Below are positions 8,558 through 17,039 of a DNA stretch of 64,000 bases, piece by piece. How positions within the stretch are numbered: the first letter of the stretch is position 1; each line of letters starts with the position of its first letter. Under the pieces are notes generated by a model, which did no database searches, was not told where the DNA came from, and worked only from the letters and a program-made list of their open reading frames with translations. This DNA is from Fluviirhizobium alvei (GTDB taxonomy: Bacteria; Pseudomonadota; Alphaproteobacteria; Rhizobiales; Rhizobiaceae). Position numbers and translations under genes: made by a program. Location: the NCBI RefSeq assembly GCF_030551875.1, contig NZ_JAUOZU010000002.1, forward strand, positions 110,297 through 174,296. Direction: 5' to 3'.

Positions 8558-11242
8558 ATGACGGTCAGAAATCTCGAATATGCCATCAATCCCCGTTCGG
8601 TCGCCATCATCGGCGCCTCTGCCCGCGAAGGCTCGGTCGGCGCCATGGTTCTGAGGAACATCATCGATGGCGGTTTTGAAGGCGAAATCTATCCGGTCAA
8701 TCCCAAATATCCCGCCCTTTCCGGCAAGCCCTGCTATCCGTCGATCGCCGCTCTTCCGGAAGCGCCCGATTTTGCCGTCATCGTCACGCCGCCGAAAGCG
8801 GTGCCCGAAGTCGTCGCCGAACTCGGTGAGCGTGGTTGCCGCGCCGCCGTCGTCATCACCGCCGGTCTGACCAAGGCCAACGGCCTCAAGCAGGCCATGC
8901 TCGATGCCGCCAAGCCGCATCTCTTCCGCATCATCGGGCCCAACACGGTCGGTTTCATCCTGCCACCGCAGAAACTGAATGCTTCCTTCTCCCACATGCC
9001 GGCCCGGCCGGGCCGGATCGCGCTCCTGTCGCAATCGGGCGCTATCGTCACCTCGCTGATCGATTGGGCCGCCGACAAGGAGATCGGCTTTTCCAAGATC
9101 GTCTCGCTCGGCGACATGGCTGATGTCGATGTCGCCGACATGCTCGACATGCTGGCGGGCGATACCGAAACCAGCGCCATTGTCATGTATCTCGAATCGA
9201 TCCCGCATCCGCGCAAGTTCATGTCGGCGGCGCGGGCAGCCGCGCGCGTCAAGCCTGTCATCGCCATCAAGCCCGGCCGTCATGCCGCCGCCGCTGCGGC
9301 CGCCGCCACCCATACCGGTGCGCTGTCGGGTGCCGACCGCGTGGTCGATGCCGCGCTGAGACGGGCCGGTATCCTGCGCGTGAAGGAACTTGACGAACTG
9401 TTCGTGGCCACCGAAACCGTCGCCCGCTTTGCGCCGGTGGCGCGGGCGCGCACGGCCATCGTCACCAATGGCGGCGGCGCCGGCGTGCTCGCCGTCGACC
9501 GGCTGATGGACTGGAAGGGCGAACTGGCGCCGATCTCACCCGAAACCATCGCCGCCCTCGACGCGCAGCTGCCGGACAACTGGTCTCGCGCCAACCCGCT
9601 CGACATCATCGGCGACGCGCCGCCCGAACGCTACCGCGCCGCCGTCGAGGCAGCGGCAGCCGATCCCGGCAGCGATGTCGTGCTGGTGATGAATTGCCCC
9701 ACCGCCCTTGCGTCCCCGGTCGAGGCTGCGCGCGAAGTGGCAGCGCTCGCAAAGAAAGGCGCCATCAACGGCAAGCCGGTGCTGGCCTGCTGGCTCGGCG
9801 AGCATACCGCCAAGGAAGGGCGCCATCTCCTGCAGGAGGCAGGCATCGCCTCCTATGAAACACCATCGAAGGCCGCCGATGCCATCGCCTATCTGTCGGA
9901 CTGGTCACGCGCCCAACAGCAGCTGATGCGGGTTCCCAAGAGCATCATGGAAGAACATGAAAGCGCCTTTCAGGTGGTGCGCGATCTTCTGCGCCTCGCC
10001 GCCGCCGAAGGCCGCACGATGTTGACCGAGCCGGAAGCCAAGGCGGCGATTGCCGCCTATGGCATCGCGGTACCCGAGACGGCGGTAGCAACGACGCCCG
10101 CCGAAGCCGGGACGATCGCGGCCAGCCTACTCGAAAAGAATGCCCGCATCGCTGTCAAGCTCATGAGCCGTACCCTCACGCACAAATCCGATGTTGGCGG
10201 CGTCGTGCTCAATATCGCCACGGCTGAAGCGGCGCGCCAGGCCTGCGAAGGCATCCGCGACCGGCTTTCAGCACTCGGCAAGGAAGCCGAGATCGACGGC
10301 TATTCGGTGCAGGCCATGGTCATCCGACCGAAAGCCCACGAACTCATTCTCGGCACCAGCCGCGATCCGATCTTCGGCCCGATCATGCTGTTCGGCGCCG
10401 GTGGCACGGCTGTGGAGGTGATGGACGATACGGCCATCGGCCTGCCGCCGATCGATGACGTGCTCGCGGGCGATCTCATCGACCAGACCCGCATCGGTCG
10501 CCTGCTGGCCGGATACCGCGACCGGCCGCCGGCAGACCGGGCGGGTATCATCGCGGCGCTGACGGCGCTGTCGCGCATGCTGGTCGATTTTCCCGCCATC
10601 CGCGGCCTCGACATCAATCCGCTTCTCGCCGACCAGACCGGCGTCATCGCGCTCGATGCCCGCATCGAGATCGACCCGGCCCGTGTCGAGGAGAAGGGCC
10701 CCAATCCCGATCTCGCCATCCGCCCCTATCCGTCGGGCTGGGAGAGCGATATCGACCTTACGGGCCATTCCTACCATATCCGGCCGATCCAGCCGTCGGA
10801 TGTCGAACTCTATCCGGATTTCCTCGCCCGCGTTTCGCCGGAGGATATCCGCCTGCGCTTCCTCACGCCGCGCAAGAGTTTCCCCGACCAGATGCTGAAG
10901 CGCCTGACCCAGCTCGATTACGATCGTGAGATCGCCTTCGTCGCGCTGACTAAGGAAAGTGGCGAACTGGCCGGCATCGGTCGCCTCAATGCCGATCCCG
11001 ATCACGAAGTGGCCGAATATGCGCTTCTGGTGCGCACGGATCTGCAGGGCCACGGGCTCGGCTGGGCGCTGCTCAAGCAGCTGGTCGACTATGCCGTCAA
11101 GGAAGGATTGCGGCGGATCGAAGGGCTGATCCTCGCCGAAAATGTGCGCATGCTGGCCATGTGCGAGGAGTTCGGCTTCCAGATCCGGCCGCATCCCCAG
11201 GATCCGACGACCCGCATTGCAACCCTCGATCTCAAGCTTTGA
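8558..11242 (+). CDS. ADP-forming acyl-CoA synthetase fused to GNAT acetyltransferase
   Basis: The 894-aa protein has, in order, a CoA-binding Rossmann domain (about 10-135), a succinyl-CoA-synthetase-like domain (150-460), an ATP-grasp domain (about 490-700) and a C-terminal GNAT domain (about 735-890). The layout is that of Pat/PatZ lysine acetyltransferases and of bifunctional acetate-CoA ligase/GNAT proteins. The THTGAL motif at 251-256 keeps a His (H252) where active ADP-forming ligases carry the phosphohistidine, so ligase activity is possible. Whether the enzyme makes acyl-CoA, acetylates proteins or does both cannot be decided here. The ATG at 8558 follows a GGATGAAAAC leader. The FixK-type box at 8496 suggests induction at low oxygen. 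Confidence 0.87.
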   Translation: MTVRNLEYAINPRSVAIIGASAREGSVGAMVLRNIIDGGFEGEIYPVNPKYPALSGKPCYPSIAALPEAPDFAVIVTPPKAVPEVVAELGERGCRAAVVITAGLTKANGLKQAMLDAAKPHLFRIIGPNTVGFILPPQKLNASFSHMPARPGRIALLSQSGAIVTSLIDWAADKEIGFSKIVSLGDMADVDVADMLDMLAGDTETSAIVMYLESIPHPRKFMSAARAAARVKPVIAIKPGRHAAAAAAAATHTGALSGADRVVDAALRRAGILRVKELDELFVATETVARFAPVARARTAIVTNGGGAGVLAVDRLMDWKGELAPISPETIAALDAQLPDNWSRANPLDIIGDAPPERYRAAVEAAAADPGSDVVLVMNCPTALASPVEAAREVAALAKKGAINGKPVLACWLGEHTAKEGRHLLQEAGIASYETPSKAADAIAYLSDWSRAQQQLMRVPKSIMEEHESAFQVVRDLLRLAAAEGRTMLTEPEAKAAIAAYGIAVPETAVATTPAEAGTIAASLLEKNARIAVKLMSRTLTHKSDVGGVVLNIATAEAARQACEGIRDRLSALGKEAEIDGYSVQAMVIRPKAHELILGTSRDPIFGPIMLFGAGGTAVEVMDDTAIGLPPIDDVLAGDLIDQTRIGRLLAGYRDRPPADRAGIIAALTALSRMLVDFPAIRGLDINPLLADQTGVIALDARIEIDPARVEEKGPNPDLAIRPYPSGWESDIDLTGHSYHIRPIQPSDVELYPDFLARVSPEDIRLRFLTPRKSFPDQMLKRLTQLDYDREIAFVALTKESGELAGIGRLNADPDHEVAEYALLVRTDLQGHGLGWALLKQLVDYAVKEGLRRIEGLILAENVRMLAMCEEFGFQIRPHPQDPTTRIATLDLKL

Positions 11243-11422
11243 GACGAGCGGCCCTGCAGTTAGCGGAATATTCACCCTGAACCCGCACGATTGCACGTGG
11301 CGGGTTCATGGGCAGCGACATCGGTTGCAAGCTGAAACATTACCATCAGGGTCTTGTTTTAGCCATGGAAGCCTGCCACATCAGGCGGTGGTCAATTCCG
11401 GCCGCCGCAAACGGGTCGTGCG

Positions 11423-11779
11423 ATGCGCAGTCTCTATCTCCTGCTTGGATGGTTTTTCGTCGGTCTCGGCGTTGTCGGCATCGTGCTGCCGGTTCTGCCC
11501 ACCACGCCATTCATTCTGGTGGCGGCCGGCTTCTTCGCCAAGGGCTCGCCGCGTGCCGAGCGCTGGCTTATGGAACATCCCGTCTTCGGCGAACCGCTCG
11601 CCGCCTGGCGCGAGCGCGGCGCCATTCCCACCTATGCCAAGGTGCTGGCCGTCTCCATGATGTCGCTGAGTTTCGGCGCCATCCTTCTGGGTGGTGTCAT
11701 GCCGCTCTGGGCAACGATCATTCTGGGCGGCCTGCTGCTCGCCTGCGCCTTCTATGTCATCAGCCGCCCGGCGGCGTGA
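11423..11779 (+). CDS. YbaN family (DUF454) inner-membrane protein
   Basis: The 118-aa protein has a hydrophobic N-terminal segment with the family signature PVLPTTPFILVAA (about 24-36), a short amphipathic stretch with ERWL and HPVFG, and two further hydrophobic helices (about 72-112). This matches DUF454/YbaN in length and order. The family is widespread and its function is unknown. It stands alone: the upstream gene ends 180 bases earlier and there is no partner downstream within 140 bases. Confidence 0.85.
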   Translation: MRSLYLLLGWFFVGLGVVGIVLPVLPTTPFILVAAGFFAKGSPRAERWLMEHPVFGEPLAAWRERGAIPTYAKVLAVSMMSLSFGAILLGGVMPLWATIILGGLLLACAFYVISRPAA

Positions 11780-11924
11780 AACGAGCCTGCTGGCAGTCTA
11801 TCTGTGCATAGCATCGATGGCGCCGCTCTCGGGCAAGACATCGCGCAGCTCCCGTCTGCGATAGGATGTTGAGGGCGGGTGTCTCGACCTTGTTCTCAGA
11901 GCCTTGTAACCATATCCTTGGCGA

Positions 11925-12191
11925 ATGACCGTAACCCTGCTCGACCTGCCAGACGGATGGTGCTCACTGGAGTTCGACCCTTCGGATATTCCATCCTTGG
12001 CGTCGGCCATTCGCAATCGCTATGGCGTGCCCAAGCAGGAAGAGCATCCGACCTATATCCGCTACTGGTTCGGTGGCTGCAGTTTCGTCTATTATAACCA
12101 ATGGGACGACCCTTGCCTGATTTCCAATTCGGCGGAGGGCACTGCCATCCTCAAGATCATCCATGATGCGCTGAACAGCCCGGCCGAATAA
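11925..12191 (+). CDS. Small hypothetical protein (88 aa)
   Basis: I do not recognise a family. The product is a soluble 88-aa protein rich in Trp, Tyr and Phe in the middle (YIRYWFGGCSFVYYN, about 45-59). That composition is unusual for a chance frame in GC-rich DNA and supports a real gene. It has no signal peptide or membrane helix. The ribosome site before the ATG is weak, with only CTTGG upstream. An overlapping frame starting at 11879 has arginine-rich shadow composition and was rejected. Confidence 0.55.
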   Translation: MTVTLLDLPDGWCSLEFDPSDIPSLASAIRNRYGVPKQEEHPTYIRYWFGGCSFVYYNQWDDPCLISNSAEGTAILKIIHDALNSPAE

Positions 12192-12416
12192 AGCGCTCGC
12201 CGTGATCGGGTGAAACAGCGTCGGAGCTTCCGTTCCCGTCATCACGGATGCCAAATGTCGACGGACCCGTAATCCGGCCGATTCCCGGAGCGCCTGGAAA
12301 CGCCTCCCATTGGCATCCCCATGAAAAATCCATCCTGTCTTGATTTGGGCACGGTCCGATGGCAGGAACGCCAGGCGCATCCTGGATGCGGAAGGTGTAG
12401 GGATCTGGGGTGTGTG

Positions 12417-13529
12417 ATGATCGGTGGAAACGGGACTTTGCCGGCGCTGCGGCTTCTTTTGCTTCTCGCTCTCCTGCCTTTGCTGCCCGCCTGCGCCTCG
12501 CGGCTGGGGCCGGAAGCGCTCGCGACCGTCAGACCGGAGCCGGGCCAGAAGCAGGTTGGTGTCTATGTCGTCACCACGCGCACCCGGCTTGATGGCCATT
12601 CGAACGCCTTCGACACCGGAAAATCGCTCGACAGCAATTTCGCCGCCTATACGATTTCCGTGCCGCCGGGTCACAAGCCTGCGCAGGTCGAGTGGAAAAG
12701 CGGCAAGCCCAACCCGGAAAAATCCTTCACAGTCGCAGCCCAGCAGTCCTTGAGCCGCGAGCAGTTCCGCAAGGATATGGCACGTCAGAAGCTGGTCGGC
12801 GTCTTCGTGCATGGCTACAATTTCAACTTCCAGGAATCGCTCTTCCGCATGGCGCAGATGACGGCGGATGCCGATCTTCCCGGAACGCCGATCCTGTTCT
12901 CCTGGCCCTCGCAGGGTGCGCTCGCCGGCTATGTCGCCGACAAGGAAGCCGCCACCTATTCGCGCGATTACCTCGCCGATCTGCTCATCGATCTGACCAG
13001 GGGCCGCGGCCGTGGCGAGGTGGTGGTGATGGCCCATTCGATGGGCGGCTGGCTGACGGTGGAAACGCTGCGGCAGTTGCGTCTGCAGGGGCGTGACGAT
13101 GTATTGTCGCGGCTCACGGTCATTCTAGCGGCACCCGATATCGATGCCGATGTCTTCCGCACCCAGATCGCGGTGATCGGCCGCATGGATCCGCCGATGA
13201 CGATCCTGACCTCGAGCGACGACCGGGCGCTGCTCGCCGCCCGTTACATCAATGCCTCGACCCAGCGCATCGGCGCTCTCAATGTTGCCGATCCGGCCGT
13301 GCGCGAGGCGGCAGTCAGGGCCGGCATCCAGCTCATCGATATTTCCGGGGTCGACAATCCCGATGACAGCAACCATAACCGCTATGCCTCGATGGGCCAG
13401 CTCTATCCGGCGCTGGTCGCCTCCAACCGCAAGGCGTCGCTGGGGCAGGCGGGTGCCTTCGTCTTCGATGCGGCGGGCAGGACCATTTCGAGCCCGTTCC
13501 GCATCGTCTCCAACGTTCTGTCGCGATAG
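12417..13529 (+). CDS. Lipoprotein alpha/beta hydrolase (DUF900 family)
   Basis: The 370-aa protein has a lipoprotein signal peptide with lipobox LPAC (C26), then a DUF900-type alpha/beta hydrolase fold. The nucleophile elbow is AHSMGGW, around residue 205. A VFVHGYNFNF segment upstream provides the oxyanion region, and a late Asp/His pair in the C-terminal third (DDSNHN) probably completes the triad. The likely location is the inner leaflet of the outer membrane or the outer face of the inner membrane. The substrate is unknown. The start at ATG 12417 (or GTG 12414) is chosen to open the signal peptide. It converges on the SDR gene ending at 13535. Confidence 0.82.
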   Translation: MIGGNGTLPALRLLLLLALLPLLPACASRLGPEALATVRPEPGQKQVGVYVVTTRTRLDGHSNAFDTGKSLDSNFAAYTISVPPGHKPAQVEWKSGKPNPEKSFTVAAQQSLSREQFRKDMARQKLVGVFVHGYNFNFQESLFRMAQMTADADLPGTPILFSWPSQGALAGYVADKEAATYSRDYLADLLIDLTRGRGRGEVVVMAHSMGGWLTVETLRQLRLQGRDDVLSRLTVILAAPDIDADVFRTQIAVIGRMDPPMTILTSSDDRALLAARYINASTQRIGALNVADPAVREAAVRAGIQLIDISGVDNPDDSNHNRYASMGQLYPALVASNRKASLGQAGAFVFDAAGRTISSPFRIVSNVLSR

Positions 13530-13534
13530 CCTGG

Positions 13535-14305
13535 TCAGAAAGCGGTCAGGCCGCCATCGACGTGCAGGGTCTGGCCGGTCATGAAACTGTTGGCCGGGTT
13601 GGCGGCAAACATCACGGCTGTCACCACTTCCTCGACCTCGGCGAGCCGGCGCATCGGAATGCCGCGCACGAGATCGGTCGCATTGTCGTCGCCATCGTCG
13701 AGAATGTTCTGAACCATCGCCGTGCGGGCAAAGGACGGGCAGATGGCATTGATGCGGATGCCGCGCCGCGCATATTCGATCGATGCCGACCGGGTGAGGC
13801 CGACGACCGCATGTTTGGAGGCGGCATAGATCGAACCGCCCGGCGCCCCGACCACGCCGGCCACCGATGCCATGTTGATGATGACGCCGCCCTTGCCGCC
13901 CGCGCGGAACTGCGCCTCCATCACCGGCAACTGCGCCTTCATCGCATAGAAGACACCGAGCGTATTGACCGCAATCACCAGCCGCGCCTCATCGGAATCG
14001 ATCTCGGCCAGCTTGGTCGGACGGTAAGCGATGCCGGCATTGTTGAAGGCGATGTCGAGCCGGCCGAACCGGTCGAGCGCCAGCTTGACGAGCGCTTCCG
14101 ACAAGACCTCGTCCTCGATCCGCCCGGCCAGCGTCGCCACCCGGTCAGCTGAAAATTCGCCTGCGAGAGCGGCAAGCGCCTCTTCATTGAGATCGGACAG
14201 CACGAGATTGGCGCCCTCGGCATAGAAACGTCGGGCGCTGGCCGCGCCGAAGCCGCCTGAGGCGCCGGTAACCAGCACGGTCGTTCCCGAATGGGTTCCG
14301 CTCAT
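13535..14305 (-). CDS. SDR family oxidoreductase
   Basis: The 256-aa short-chain dehydrogenase/reductase uses NAD(P). The cofactor motif TGASGGFG is near 13-20, NNAG near 88, and the active-site Ser lies in the NMASVAG stretch before YAASK. It is the last gene of a leftward three-gene operon: its ribosome site AAAGGGAGAG lies inside the end of the kinase-like gene and only one base separates the two. The operon diverges from a TetR regulator and an acyl-CoA dehydrogenase. It therefore probably oxidises a hydroxyacyl-CoA or related alcohol in the same catabolic pathway. Earlier in-frame starts would overlap the kinase gene by almost 300 bases. Confidence 0.87.
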   Translation of the reverse strand: MSGTHSGTTVLVTGASGGFGAASARRFYAEGANLVLSDLNEEALAALAGEFSADRVATLAGRIEDEVLSEALVKLALDRFGRLDIAFNNAGIAYRPTKLAEIDSDEARLVIAVNTLGVFYAMKAQLPVMEAQFRAGGKGGVIINMASVAGVVGAPGGSIYAASKHAVVGLTRSASIEYARRGIRINAICPSFARTAMVQNILDDGDDNATDLVRGIPMRRLAEVEEVVTAVMFAANPANSFMTGQTLHVDGGLTAF

Positions 14306-14306
14306 C

Positions 14307-15350
14307 TTACTCTCCCTTTTCGATGAGGTTGCGAGCCATGCGCGCCAGAAGCGGCACTGCCGCCACCAGTTGCGCGCCGCGCTCGGGATCGGAGGCATTG
14401 CCGTCGGCGATGCGCTTGACGATGCCCTGGATGATCGCCGCCAGCCGGAAGAACGAGAAGGCGAGGCAGAAGACCCAGTTGTCGACGCCCTCGAGGCCGC
14501 GCCGCTCACACCAGTCGCGCACATAGTCCTGTTCGGATGGAATGCCGAGGGCGGCGCGATCCATGCCGCCGAGACCCCGGAAACCGCTCGCATGCGGCAG
14601 CCGCCATTGCATGCATTGATAGGCGAGATCGGCGAGCGGATGGCCGAGCGTGGAGAGTTCCCAGTCGAGCAACGCCAGGATCTCGGTGCCGTCGCGCGAG
14701 AACATCATGTTGTCGAGCCGGAAATCGCCATGCACCAGCGAAACGGCGCCGTCATCCGCGGGCTGGTTCTGTTCGAGCCAGTCGATCAGCCAGTCGACAT
14801 CCGCGAGCTTGACCGTTTCGCTGGCGCGATACTGTTTCGACCAGCGGTCGATCTGGCGGGTGAAATAGTTGCCCGGCTTGCCATAATCGGACAGGCCGAC
14901 GGAAACCGGATCGATATCGTGCAGGCGGGCGAGGACGCGGTTCATGTTGTCGTAGATCGCCCGCCGTTCGTCCACCGACACCTCTGGAACCGCCGGATCC
15001 CAGAAGATGCGGCCATCGATGTGCGACATGACGAAGAACATGCGGCCGATCGAGGAGTCTTCCGGCGAGAGATAAAGCATCTCGGGAACCGGAACGCCGG
15101 TTCCCTTCAGGGCCTTCATTACCCGATATTCGCGGTCCACCTGGTGGGCGCTCTTGAGCAGGGTGCCGGGCGGTTTCGAACGTAGCACATATCTGCCGCT
15201 CGCCGCTTCCAGAAGATAGGTCGGGTTGGATTGCCCGCCCTTGAACTTGGTGATGGTCTCGAGTCCCCGGAACCCGTCGATCGCGCCTTCGAGTTCGCGC
15301 CCGAGCGCGGCACGATCAAGCTCCAGCGATGCCTTCTGTGCCTCGCTCAT
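14307..15350 (-). CDS. Phosphotransferase family protein (APH-like, ACAD10/11 N-domain type)
   Basis: The 347-aa protein has an aminoglycoside-phosphotransferase-like kinase fold. It shows the catalytic loop LVHGDFRLDNMMF (HGDxxxxN, about 198-210) and the metal-binding LLDWELSTLGHP that follows. The family includes the N-terminal domain of mammalian ACAD10/ACAD11, which phosphorylates 4-hydroxyacyl-CoAs for beta-oxidation, and in bacteria it commonly sits beside acyl-CoA dehydrogenases, as here. It is therefore probably a hydroxyacyl-CoA kinase and not an antibiotic resistance enzyme. GGGAGGAC lies 7 bases before the ATG. Confidence 0.82.
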   Translation of the reverse strand: MSEAQKASLELDRAALGRELEGAIDGFRGLETITKFKGGQSNPTYLLEAASGRYVLRSKPPGTLLKSAHQVDREYRVMKALKGTGVPVPEMLYLSPEDSSIGRMFFVMSHIDGRIFWDPAVPEVSVDERRAIYDNMNRVLARLHDIDPVSVGLSDYGKPGNYFTRQIDRWSKQYRASETVKLADVDWLIDWLEQNQPADDGAVSLVHGDFRLDNMMFSRDGTEILALLDWELSTLGHPLADLAYQCMQWRLPHASGFRGLGGMDRAALGIPSEQDYVRDWCERRGLEGVDNWVFCLAFSFFRLAAIIQGIVKRIADGNASDPERGAQLVAAVPLLARMARNLIEKGE

Positions 15351-15374
15351 GGCCGTCCTCCCTCTTGGCTGATG

Positions 15375-16208
15375 TCAATGTTCGTCGAACAGGCCGCCCG
15401 GATAGTTGGCATGCAGCCCGCCATCGAGATGCAGGATCTGGCCCGTCACGTAGGAGCCGCCATGACCGCAGAGGAAGAGCGCTGCAGCAGCAATGTCATC
15501 CGGCAGGCCGATGCGGCCGAGCGGCACACCCTTGCCGATCTTCGCGGCCTTTTCATCCGTGCCGGTCGCAAATGCTGTCATCTTGCTCTGGAACGGCCCC
15601 GGCGCAAACGCATTGACGGTGACGTTGCGGCCGGCGAGCGTGTTGGCGAGAATCTGGGTGAGGTGATGCACCGCCGCCTTCGAGGTCGAATAGGAATAGG
15701 TCGGGTCGGTCATCGGCGTCGAGCCCATCACCGAACCGAGATTGACGACGCGGCTCGGATCGCCCGGCTTGCCGGAGGCTTCCAGCATCGGCAACAGTTC
15801 GCGCGTCAGCGTGAAGAGGCCGGTGACGTTGATGTTCATCACCTTTTCCCAGGCGCCCCAGGGAAAGCTCTCCATCGGTGCGCCCCAGGTGACCCCGGCA
15901 TTGTTGAAGAGAATGTCGAGCCGCTCGGTGCGTGCCTTGACCGCCGCCACCAGATCCTTGACGCCCTGTTCGCTGGACACGTCGCCGCCGAACCCTTCCG
16001 CCGTGCCGGTTGAGCCAAGCGCGTTGAGTTCGGCTGCCACCGCTTCGCAATCGGCTGCCTTGCGCGAGGCGATCAGCACCCGGGCGCCGGCCTGGACAAG
16101 GGCTGTGGCGATCATGCGGCCGATGCCGGTGGCGCCGCCGGTCACAAGGGCCGTCTTGCCTTCAAGCGAATAGAGCCGTGCCAGAAAGGCGTTCATGGTC
16201 TCGTTCAT
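15375..16208 (-). CDS. SDR family oxidoreductase
   Basis: This 277-aa short-chain dehydrogenase is the first gene of the leftward operon. The cofactor motif TGGATGIG is near 20-27, NNAGV near 108, and the active site is YSYSTSKAAV. GGGAGG lies 6 bases before the ATG at 16208. The start is 34 bases from the -35 element of the divergent TetR promoter, so the palindrome at 16248-16265 could control both directions. It is only distantly similar to the other SDR of the operon, which suggests a different step, such as oxidation of a 3-hydroxy or ring hydroxyl group. Confidence 0.87.
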   Translation of the reverse strand: MNETMNAFLARLYSLEGKTALVTGGATGIGRMIATALVQAGARVLIASRKAADCEAVAAELNALGSTGTAEGFGGDVSSEQGVKDLVAAVKARTERLDILFNNAGVTWGAPMESFPWGAWEKVMNINVTGLFTLTRELLPMLEASGKPGDPSRVVNLGSVMGSTPMTDPTYSYSTSKAAVHHLTQILANTLAGRNVTVNAFAPGPFQSKMTAFATGTDEKAAKIGKGVPLGRIGLPDDIAAAALFLCGHGGSYVTGQILHLDGGLHANYPGGLFDEH

Positions 16209-16241
16209 AGGGTCCTCCCGATCGTCGGCTTTCGATGCCGA

Positions 16242-16270
16242 TTGACAACATACCGAATAGTATGTTCATT
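16242..16270 (+). promoter_or_regulatory. Promoter with 18-bp TetR-type operator (copy 1)
   Basis: TTGACA at 16242-16247 is a consensus -35. The 17-base spacer is almost entirely filled by the inverted repeat ACATACCGAATAGTATGT (16248-16265; arms ACATAC and GTATGT), and TTCATT stands at the -10 position. A nearly identical arrangement lies at 19425-19453 before the paralogous regulator. Placement between -35 and -10 is typical of a repressor site. Binding by the adjacent TetR proteins is inferred. Confidence 0.72.
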
Positions 16271-16349
16271 GATGGCAACTCGTAAAGAGGGGGGGCGGAT
16301 TTTTCCGGATGTTTTGCAATCCCCTCGACGGCAGCTGCGGCAGGGCGTG

Positions 16350-17039
16350 ATGCAAGAGACAGCAACGACAAAGGTTTCCCGCTATCGGCGCCAGCCGGAT
16401 GCCGGTCTGTCGCGCATGGAGATCCTCGAAGGAGCGGCGCGATCCTTTCAGGAGCGCGGATTCGCCGGCACCTCGATCGATGATGTCGCCGCCCGCATCC
16501 GCTCCACCAAGGGCCGGATCTACCATCACTACAGTTCCAAGGCCGAGCTGTTCTTCGATGTCTATCGCGCCGGCATGGAAATGAACGTCGCTGCCATCGA
16601 ACCCTGCCTTTCGGCACCCGGTCCGGCAGACCAGCGGCTTCATGCCATGCTGCGCGCCCATGTCCGTTCGATGATCGAGACCCAGGCATTCCAGCGCGTG
16701 GTCTGGGAGGGCGTGGAAATGTTGCGCCAGAACGCGCTGCCGGAACCGGAACATGCGCAGCTCGGCGAGCTGGCCGAATTGCGCCATGCCTATGCCGAAC
16801 GGTTCCGTCTGGTGATGGAGGCCGCGCGCGCTGAGGGGTTTCTCGCGTTCCAGCATTCGAGCATCGCGCTCAACACGGCCTTCATGGCGGTGAACGGACC
16901 GGTCTTCTGGTATCGGCCGCGCGAGGGACAGAGCGCCGAAGAGATCGAAAAAATCGTGGATGAATGCGCGCTCTATGCGATGCGCGCTCTCGGATGGACG
17001 AAGGACAGGGAGGTTTACGCTGATGCCGAAGGGCAATGA
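16350..17039 (+). CDS. TetR/AcrR family transcriptional regulator (paralog 1)
   Basis: The 229-aa one-component repressor has an N-terminal helix-turn-helix with TSIDDVAARIRSTKGRIYHH (about residues 45-64) and an alpha-helical ligand domain. That domain contains the VWEGVE and VFWYRPR signatures also present in the regulator at 19508, so the two are clear paralogs of a KstR2-like subgroup that senses acyl-CoA compounds. Start choice is uncertain. ATG 16350 or GTG 16347 is preferred because the in-frame ATG at 16272 would sit on the predicted transcription start. Its 3' end overlaps the acyl-CoA dehydrogenase start by 17 bases, so the regulator heads its target operon. Confidence 0.84.
   Translation: MQETATTKVSRYRRQPDAGLSRMEILEGAARSFQERGFAGTSIDDVAARIRSTKGRIYHHYSSKAELFFDVYRAGMEMNVAAIEPCLSAPGPADQRLHAMLRAHVRSMIETQAFQRVVWEGVEMLRQNALPEPEHAQLGELAELRHAYAERFRLVMEAARAEGFLAFQHSSIALNTAFMAVNGPVFWYRPREGQSAEEIEKIVDECALYAMRALGWTKDREVYADAEGQ

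Noticed and set aside
14307..15350. Antibiotic resistance aminoglycoside kinase
   Set aside because: The APH fold is of the ACAD10/11-type group and lies in an acyl-CoA operon, so resistance is unlikely.
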